Of a DNA stretch of 10,782 nt, positions 5,955 to 10,782 are shown in pieces; within the stretch, counting starts at the first letter, position 1, and every line of letters begins with the position of its first letter. The DNA comes from Pseudomonadota bacterium (GTDB lineage: Bacteria; Pseudomonadota; Alphaproteobacteria; Caulobacterales; Caulobacteraceae): positions 1 to 10,782 of the forward strand of contig JAEZEZ010000055.1 in NCBI GenBank assembly GCA_023432855.1. Direction: 5' to 3'. The translations under genes and the position numbers were made by a program. The notes under the pieces are model-generated. The model was not told where the DNA came from. It did not search any database and was given only the letters and a program-made list of their open reading frames with translations.

Positions 5955-7517
5955 TCAGTGTTTCTTCGGGGGGAGGCCGGGGCCCCCCAGTCCTGGAAGC
6001 TTCGGTCCGCCCAGGCCCGGCAGGCCGCCCGGCGCGCCGGGACCTCCCAGGCCGGGCAGCTGGCCGCCGGAGAGCTGGCGCATCTGGGCCTCCAGCTCGG
6101 CCGGGTCGACATCGGGCATCTTGCCGCCGCCCAGCGCCTTCAGCCGGGCCATGTCCATGCCGCCCCCGCCGCCGAGGCCCAGCATCTGGGCGAACTGGGC
6201 GAAGCCGCGCCCGCCCTGCTTGCTCATCGCCTTGACCGCGTCGGCCATCTGCCGGTGCTGCTTCAGCACCCGATTGATCTCGCTCACCTCCACGGCCGCG
6301 CCCCTGGCGATGCGGCGCTTGCGCGAGGCGTTCAGGATGTCGGGTTTGGCCCGCTCCTTCCTGGTCATCGAGCTGATGATGGCCTGCTGCCTGGCGATCA
6401 TCCTGTCGTTGATGCCGCTCTCGGCGATCTGGGCCTTCATCTTGGCCACGCCGGGCATCAGCCCCATGATCCCTTCCAGCCCGCCCATGCGCTTCATCTG
6501 GTCGAGCTGGTTGTAGAGGTCGTCGAGGTCGAACTTGCCCTTGGCGAGCTTCCTCGCCATCCGCTCGGCCTGCTGCTGGTCGACCTCGGCCGCGGCCTTC
6601 TCGACCAGCGAGACGATGTCGCCCTGGCCCAGGATGCGCCCGGCCACGCGCCGCGCGTCGAAGGCGTCCAGCGCGTCGATCTTCTCCCCCGAGCCCAGGA
6701 ACTTGATGGGCAGGCCGGTGACCGCCTTCATCGACAGCATGGCGCCGCCGCGCGCGTCGCCGTCCGCCCGGGTCAGGATCAGGCCCGTGAGCGGCAGCCG
6801 CTCGTGGAAGGCGCGCGCCGTGCGCACCGCGTCCTGGCCGGTCAGGCTGTCGGCCACCAGGATGGTCTCGGTGGGCTGCGAGATCTGCGCCACCTCCGCC
6901 GCCTCGGCCATCATGGCCTCGTCGATGGTGGTGCGGCCCGCCGTGTCCAGGATCAGGACGTCGAAGCCCTGCAGCTTGGCCGCCTGCAGCGCCCGGCGCG
7001 TGATGTCGGCGGGCATCTGACCCGCCACGATCGGCAGGCTCGCCACCCCGGCCTGCTCGGCCAGCATGGCCAGCTGCTCCATGGCCGCGGGCCGGCGCAC
7101 GTCCAGCGAGGCCAGCATGACCTTCTTGCGATCCTGCTTGGTCAGCCGCAGCGCCAGCTTGCCGGCGGTGGTCGTCTTGCCCGACCCCTGCAGGCCGGCC
7201 ATCAGGATCACCACCGGCGGGTTGGCGTTGAGGTTCAGCCCCTCCGGCTCGTCCCCGCCCAGCATCTCGACCAGGCCGTCATAGGTGATCTTGATCACCT
7301 GGTCGGCCGGGCGCACGGACCGGATCACCTCCTCGCCCAGCGCCCGCTCGCGCGCCCTGGCGACGAAGTCCTTCACCACCGGCAGGGCGACGTCCGCCTC
7401 CAGCAGCGCCACGCGCACCTCGCGCATGGCCTCGTCCACGTCCTTCTCGGTCAGCACCCCGCGCCCGGCGAGCCGGTCGAAGACGGAGGACAGACGTTCG
7501 TTCAGGGCGTCGAACAA
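5955..7517 (-). CDS. ffh: Signal recognition particle GTPase Ffh (SRP54)
   Basis: The 520-residue protein binds signal sequences and 4.5S RNA and delivers ribosomes to FtsY at the membrane. N domain: about 1-95. GTPase domain: G1 GLQGSGKTT (108-116), DVRRPA (139-144), G3 DTAGR (191-195), G4 TRADGDARGG (249-258), and FLGSGEKIDALDAF (273-286). M domain: about 320-435, Met-rich, with MTRKERAKPDILNASRKRRIA (384-404), which contacts SRP RNA. A Gly/Pro/Leu-rich tail (485-520) ends in PPKKH. The start is TTG: an in-frame TGA lies only four codons upstream and no ATG or GTG is available, while MFDAL agrees with relatives. No strong Shine-Dalgarno sequence is seen. After SRKRRIA the usual G-S/C-G is G-A-A. 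It heads the ffh-rpsP-rimM series. Confidence 0.96.
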   Translation of the reverse strand: MFDALNERLSSVFDRLAGRGVLTEKDVDEAMREVRVALLEADVALPVVKDFVARARERALGEEVIRSVRPADQVIKITYDGLVEMLGGDEPEGLNLNANPPVVILMAGLQGSGKTTTAGKLALRLTKQDRKKVMLASLDVRRPAAMEQLAMLAEQAGVASLPIVAGQMPADITRRALQAAKLQGFDVLILDTAGRTTIDEAMMAEAAEVAQISQPTETILVADSLTGQDAVRTARAFHERLPLTGLILTRADGDARGGAMLSMKAVTGLPIKFLGSGEKIDALDAFDARRVAGRILGQGDIVSLVEKAAAEVDQQQAERMARKLAKGKFDLDDLYNQLDQMKRMGGLEGIMGLMPGVAKMKAQIAESGINDRMIARQQAIISSMTRKERAKPDILNASRKRRIARGAAVEVSEINRVLKQHRQMADAVKAMSKQGGRGFAQFAQMLGLGGGGGMDMARLKALGGGKMPDVDPAELEAQMRQLSGGQLPGLGGPGAPGGLPGLGGPKLPGLGGPGLPPKKH

Positions 7518-7564
7518 GATGCGGTCTCACACGGGCTGCGCCCGCTCACCCACTCCCTCCGTCA

Positions 7565-7597
7565 TCCCGGAAAATCGCGGCAGCGATTTATCCGGGA
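7565..7597. repeat. Short palindromic repeat upstream of ffh
   Basis: TCCCGGAAAATCGC (7565-7578) pairs with GCGATTTATCCGGGA (7583-7597) around a 4-base loop, with one bulged base. It is a third kind of dispersed intergenic palindrome, different from those at 4642 and 5265. It lies 48 bases before the ffh start, in what is probably its promoter or leader region. Confidence 0.75.
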
Positions 7598-7784
7598 CCC
7601 AGCAGGCGCCACGGCAACGCAGCGCCCAACGGGCATCGACCCCCGTGGACGATCACGTCGACGGAGGTCCTCGCCGCCCTCGTCCTGCTAGCAGGGGTCG
7701 TGGCGGTGGAGGGCGCGAGCAAGCTTGCGCCGGAAGCGGGTGCGTATGCGGGAAGAGGGGCGGGGAGTCAAGGAAGGGGGGTGG

Positions 7785-8075
7785 TTATGTAGGCGATGGC
7801 AGTCCGGATTGCTGGTGTTCGCTAGGCTGAGCGACAAGGTCCCGAGCAATGGAATTATACGACTTCCATGCTCCCCAAACGAGAACACTTGCTGCAACAC
7901 CAAACAGAAGCGCGCCAAGAATCTTGAGCGGAATGACTGCAGTCCGCCCCGGGCCGTTGATGTGCGTCTCCAGAACTACAGCTTTGCTGAATAGGTTGTG
8001 CGCACATGCAACGCAGTAAGCTGCGAGTGCGATCATGCTGACCGGCAGCGCCACGAGAGCCACAGCAGCAACCAT
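7785..8075 (-). CDS. Small two-helix membrane protein, unknown function
   Basis: I do not recognise this 96-residue protein. It has two hydrophobic segments: residues 2-24 (VAAVALVALPVSMIALAAYC...) and about 48-69 (IPLKILGALLFGVAASVLVWGAW), joined by a short loop, with a polar C-terminal tail rich in Ser, Gln and Pro. This predicts a helical hairpin with both ends on the same side. The start at 8075 is an ATG preceded closely by a purine-rich GGGGGAAG; a TTG lies one codon before it. Base composition is lower in GC than the ribosomal genes and matches the KAP NTPase gene, from which it diverges across about 96 bases. Shared composition and promoter region suggest that both arrived together. 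It could be a KAP partner or an unrelated membrane peptide. Confidence 0.55.
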   Translation of the reverse strand: MVAAVALVALPVSMIALAAYCVACAHNLFSKAVVLETHINGPGRTAVIPLKILGALLFGVAASVLVWGAWKSYNSIARDLVAQPSEHQQSGLPSPT

Positions 8076-8090
8076 CAACTTCCCCCCTGA

Positions 8091-8152
8091 GCCAATCTAA
8101 CTTAGCGTTAGCTTAGCCAATCGCGCAATGTGCCCGTGCTGAGGGGCCAATC
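8091..8152. promoter_or_regulatory. Repeated motif in the divergent promoter region
   Basis: GCCAATC occurs three times in direct orientation, at 8091-8097, 8116-8122 and 8146-8152 (steps of 25 and 30 bases). Between the first two is CTAAC-TTAGC-GTTAG (8097-8111), a 5-base inverted repeat, followed by TTAG. Such a cluster between divergent genes is what an operator array would look like. No regulator gene is present in the window. Confidence 0.35.
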
Positions 8153-8171
8153 GTGGCTAGGGGTACTCGGT

Positions 8172-10262
8172 ATGTCGGCTGAACGGGCCATCGTTACGCG
8201 AGACGAGGACAAGCTTGAGCGGTCGCCATTCGTTGATCGTTTCGTCGATGCCATCGTCGACCCAATTACGCGCCGTTCAACAGGCGTTGTTGTCGGGATC
8301 ACGGGGCCGTGGGGAAGCGGTAAGACCTCGGTTCTAAATCTGCTGGAGGAGCGTATCTCCTCGCTGTATAGACACGCTTTGATCGTAAGGTTTGACCCGT
8401 GGCTGATCACGGGATCAGATGAACTGATCGAATCATTCATCAAAGAATTTCTTGCATCACTTAATTATAAGTCGTCGGAATACTCGGAATGGAGTGAGGT
8501 GGCTGACGCGCTTTCCGAATATGCCGAAGCGTTCTCTCCGGTGGTCAGGGAGGTGAATGGAATCGCGGGAAGCCTCCTGGCATTTTTCCAATGGGTCCTT
8601 GGTCGACGCGGTACTCGAAAAACGTTGCCTCAACTGCGTGCAGAATTGTCGAGCCGTTTGAGGGAGGTGAATGCTCCCGTCGTCGTGCTGATCGATGAGC
8701 TTGACCGAGTTGAGGACGATGAAGTGAAGGCCGTCGCCCAGCTTGTTCGCGCTGTGATCGACTTCCCGAACGTTTCATACGTCTTAGCTTACGATCACGG
8801 CCGCGTTGTTGAGGCATTGGGGACCCTGAAGGGGCGCTCCCCCCTAGATGCGCCGGCGAGAGGGCAGGCGTACTTAGAAAAGATTGTTCAGTTTGCCTTT
8901 CCGCTACCGTTGACCGAAAGCAACGATCTAAAAGTGTATTTTCTCGGTGCCTTAGATGAGCTTATTGCTGCCGGTGTTGATCTGGATCTTCAGGCCGAGG
9001 GCGGTAGAGGTCGGGCAGTGGTCGATGCGCTGCTTGACGGTGTTTTGGTGACTCCACGTGATGCCAAGCGGGTGCTTGGCCATTATCGCGTTCTAAACCA
9101 AATGGTCGGCGGCGAGGTGAACGGCTCAGACCTCCTCGGATACTCCGCCCTGGCCACAAAGTGTCCGCAGGTGCTTGAGATCATCGCTGGCGACTACGAG
9201 CGTTACGTGGATGACCCAGCGGATGAGTCAGAGTATTTGCGTCGTGTAGCGTCGAAGGTTGATCGCTTCGAGCCTCTGCGACCGGTTCTTGGCGATCGGT
9301 TCAAGCGCTTGTTCGGATTGCTTTTCCCGCAGTCGCGGCGAGATAGAACTGACGACCTTAGGTACTCCCTTCCCATTTCTCGCCGGCATGCTCTTCGAAC
9401 GGTACTGAAGCTTGGCATATCGACAGAAGGTATCCGTAGAGACGAAATCGAGTACATGCTGGGCGCGCCTGCTAATCAGGTGGCGCGTTTCTTTAAGGAC
9501 AGGCTTCGGGATGGAACATTGTTTCCATATCTAGACAGAATTCAAGATATTTACCCGACTGTATCCTCTCCACCTCCGATGGAATTCTGGCGCGGCGTCC
9601 GGAGTTTTCTCCAGAAGCGGGATCGCAGGTCCGCGCTAGACCTGCTGGCGAAGCGGGAAGCTGTAGAGAGTTTTGCTCGCATGCTCATAACGTCCGCCTA
9701 TAGGAGAAGTGCTGGCTCCGAAGCCGTCGCTATCGTTTCGGCGATGGGGGCATCCGGTGAAATCAATGTCACCGCTGAGATTCTGCGCCTGCATTTCTTC
9801 ATGCATGGATTATTTGAGCGTCGCAAGGATAGCGACCGATATGCGTTTCTCGATGAAGATGAAACAAAGTCGCTTGCAAGGTCGATGGCGAGTAAATGGA
9901 AGAAGTTATTGGTAACGCGAGGGCTCGTCTATAGAATAGTCAATATGGACGTTATCTACGTGTTGCGCGATATGGATCAGTATGGGCCAGAGGAGAGGAG
10001 TGCGTTGACCGACCAAATATCTAACATGGAAATAATGGATAGAATGACGGTGCTAATGTTCGGGCGCGGTCACATGGTCCACAATGATTATCTGGATACG
10101 ATCGTAGATCGGGATAAATATCTCTCGCAGGCTATCGAGCGGTTAGCTATCTTGAGTGACGAAGTGGCCCTGGTGCGAGCGTCTGCGAATCAATTGTCAG
10201 AACACAATGCCCTTCGCACTGCCTATGAACGTGCGGTGGGAGGGTTCACTGGATCGGACTAG
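8172..10262 (+). CDS. KAP-family P-loop NTPase
   Basis: The 696-residue protein belongs to the KAP NTPases (STAND-related P-loop ATPases named after Kidins220/ARMS and PifA). Seen in order: Walker A GPWGSGKT (45-52); FDPWLI (74-79), the KAP FxPW motif; Walker B VVLIDELDR (171-179); SYVLAYD (202-208); GQAYLEKIVQFAFPLP (231-246); and TPRDAKRVLGHY (294-305). KAP proteins often carry membrane helices between Walker A and B; here that insert is short with one weak hydrophobic stretch, GIAGSLLAFFQWVLG (130-144). Residues 310-696 are helical and unrecognised. The start at 8172 follows AGGGG (8159-8163) by 8 bases; an upstream GTG at 8130 lacks support. GC content is well below the neighbours', indicating transfer. 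Relatives include phage-exclusion PifA and QatA of Qat defence, but QatBCD genes are absent, so defence is only a hypothesis. Confidence 0.88.
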   Translation: MSAERAIVTRDEDKLERSPFVDRFVDAIVDPITRRSTGVVVGITGPWGSGKTSVLNLLEERISSLYRHALIVRFDPWLITGSDELIESFIKEFLASLNYKSSEYSEWSEVADALSEYAEAFSPVVREVNGIAGSLLAFFQWVLGRRGTRKTLPQLRAELSSRLREVNAPVVVLIDELDRVEDDEVKAVAQLVRAVIDFPNVSYVLAYDHGRVVEALGTLKGRSPLDAPARGQAYLEKIVQFAFPLPLTESNDLKVYFLGALDELIAAGVDLDLQAEGGRGRAVVDALLDGVLVTPRDAKRVLGHYRVLNQMVGGEVNGSDLLGYSALATKCPQVLEIIAGDYERYVDDPADESEYLRRVASKVDRFEPLRPVLGDRFKRLFGLLFPQSRRDRTDDLRYSLPISRRHALRTVLKLGISTEGIRRDEIEYMLGAPANQVARFFKDRLRDGTLFPYLDRIQDIYPTVSSPPPMEFWRGVRSFLQKRDRRSALDLLAKREAVESFARMLITSAYRRSAGSEAVAIVSAMGASGEINVTAEILRLHFFMHGLFERRKDSDRYAFLDEDETKSLARSMASKWKKLLVTRGLVYRIVNMDVIYVLRDMDQYGPEERSALTDQISNMEIMDRMTVLMFGRGHMVHNDYLDTIVDRDKYLSQAIERLAILSDEVALVRASANQLSEHNALRTAYERAVGGFTGSD

Positions 10263-10598
10263 TCAAATGGAGATCATCCCGCTCCTCGCGCCCTGACCCG
10301 TTCGATCCCTTCCATCGCAATGATGCGCGCAGGGCGAATGGGCCTCACATCCATTCTCGGGACGCTGTCGCCCACCACCGCCCGCGTTTCCTCCTCCATC
10401 TCCGGCCTTCGAGCTGCGCCGCCGCCGACAGGCCAGCGCAAGAACGTCCGCGTCTAACGCCGCTCCCGTACGCGGGGCGGTGGCTTCCTCCGCCGAGGAA
10501 GAGGAAGGCGGCATACTCCTCCTCCGGAGAGGACGCCCCCCGTTTGGGAAAACGCCCCACCCCCGTTAACCTCCCCCCGACGCTGGGGAGCGCGGGGG
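10263..10598. other. Intergenic region with no convincing gene
   Basis: GC-rich composition returns soon after the KAP stop. Short frames exist on both strands: a 41-codon minus frame (10399 to 10274) whose translation contains IRPARIIAMEGIERVRARGAG, and a 45-codon plus frame beginning near 10320. Neither is recognised. A perfect hairpin CTTCCTC-CGCC-GAGGAAG occupies 10484-10501 without a T-tract. No terminator or integrase site was found. Confidence 0.5.
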
Positions 10599-10782
10599 TT
10601 GGAAGCTCGGGAGTACATCCTCGGCCTGATGGCCATCATCTCGGGCCTGGCCATCTCCGACATGGTCCAGAGCCTGCACGGCCTGCTCGAGCGGGCGCGG
10701 CGGGTGCGCTGGGCCTGGGCGCCGCTGGCGACGGCGGCCTTCGTGCTGGTGACCATCGTCTACAGCTGGTGGGCGGCGTGGG
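10599..10782 (+). CDS. Membrane protein of unknown function, 3' end outside the window
   Basis: The frame starting with TTG at 10599 reads MEAREYILGLMAIISGLAISDMV and stays open to the window end (61 complete codons). Residues about 6-18 form a first hydrophobic segment and about 42-61 a second (LATAAFVLVTIVYSWWAAW), separated by a basic amphipathic stretch, SLHGLLERARRVRW. The TTG start is supported by GGGGAG (10585-10590), 8 bases before it, and by the MExREYxLGLxAIISGLAIxDM opening, which I recall from uncharacterised multi-pass proteins of Caulobacterales and sphingomonads. The alternative ATG at 10629 would cut into the first helix. CTCCCC (10571-10576) could pair with the Shine-Dalgarno sequence. 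The gene returns to host-like GC-rich codon use. Function is unknown. Confidence 0.6.
   Translation, partial: MEAREYILGLMAIISGLAISDMVQSLHGLLERARRVRWAWAPLATAAFVLVTIVYSWWAAW

Noticed and set aside
5909..6112. N-terminal extension of rpsP
   Set aside because: The frame is open into ffh, but bS16 starts at MLKIRL with a good Shine-Dalgarno sequence right before it.
5958..7691. 577-codon plus-strand frame opposite ffh
   Set aside because: It is the shadow of ffh; the translation is His/Gln/Leu-rich without domains.
7725..7994. Plus-strand frame opposite the two-helix protein
   Set aside because: It has no recognisable domain or ribosome binding site and lies opposite a better candidate with clear membrane segments.
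8130..8171. GTG start 42 bases upstream for the KAP gene
   Set aside because: No Shine-Dalgarno sequence fits it, whereas AGGGG stands 8 bases before the ATG at 8172, and the added residues are not KAP-like.
8172..10262. Qat defence operon
   Set aside because: QatA is a KAP NTPase, but no QatB, QueC-like QatC or TatD-like QatD gene lies next to this one.
10454..10756. Minus-strand 100-codon frame near the window end
   Set aside because: It lies opposite the membrane-protein start and has Arg/Pro-rich, motif-free translation.

Overview
The window looks like a high-GC alphaproteobacterial chromosome, most likely Caulobacterales (Caulobacter, Phenylobacterium or Brevundimonas type). This is inferred from the very GC-rich codon use, the gene set, two apparently leaderless genes with a -10 box ending 6-7 bases before the ATG, and palindromic intergenic repeats of kinds common in that order. 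No rRNA, tRNA, CRISPR array or insertion sequence was seen.

Layout. Positions 1-501 hold the end of an Smr-domain protein. 583-912 encode a small TFIIB-type zinc-ribbon protein that converges on a PfkB-family sugar/nucleoside kinase (909-1904, minus); the two stop codons share CTAG. Divergent from the kinase are an exported hypothetical protein (2004-2546) and a DcsG/RimK-like ATP-grasp ligase (2560-3423). The ligase converges on and overlaps endonuclease III (3348-4115, minus). A GFA-family zinc protein (4169-4582) diverges from nth through a short intergenic region. A minus-strand translation cluster follows: ffh (7517-5955), rpsP (5908-5369) and rimM (5255-4728). It carries one long palindromic repeat between rpsP and rimM and another after rimM. 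trmD and rplS, which often follow rimM, are not next in line.

From about 7790 to 10262 the base and codon composition drops to near 50-55% GC by eye, against roughly 70% around it. This accessory block holds a divergent pair: a small protein with two predicted membrane helices (minus, 7785-8075) and a KAP-family P-loop NTPase of about 696 residues (plus, 8172-10262). The short region between them contains three GCCAATC direct repeats and a CTAAC/GTTAG inverted repeat. KAP NTPases include the phage-exclusion protein PifA and QatA of the Qat defence system. Here no known partner gene is present, so the pair is the best candidate for an undescribed membrane-linked, possibly defensive, module. 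After a GC-rich gap of 336 bases, the host-like sequence resumes with the start of a membrane protein (10599 to the window end).

The host genes serve translation and protein targeting (SRP GTPase, bS16, 16S maturation factor), DNA repair (Nth) and small-molecule metabolism (kinase, ligase, GFA protein). They do not form one pathway. Convergent overlaps and the absence of clear U-tract terminators are recurrent, and the dispersed palindromes may stand in for terminators at two junctions.
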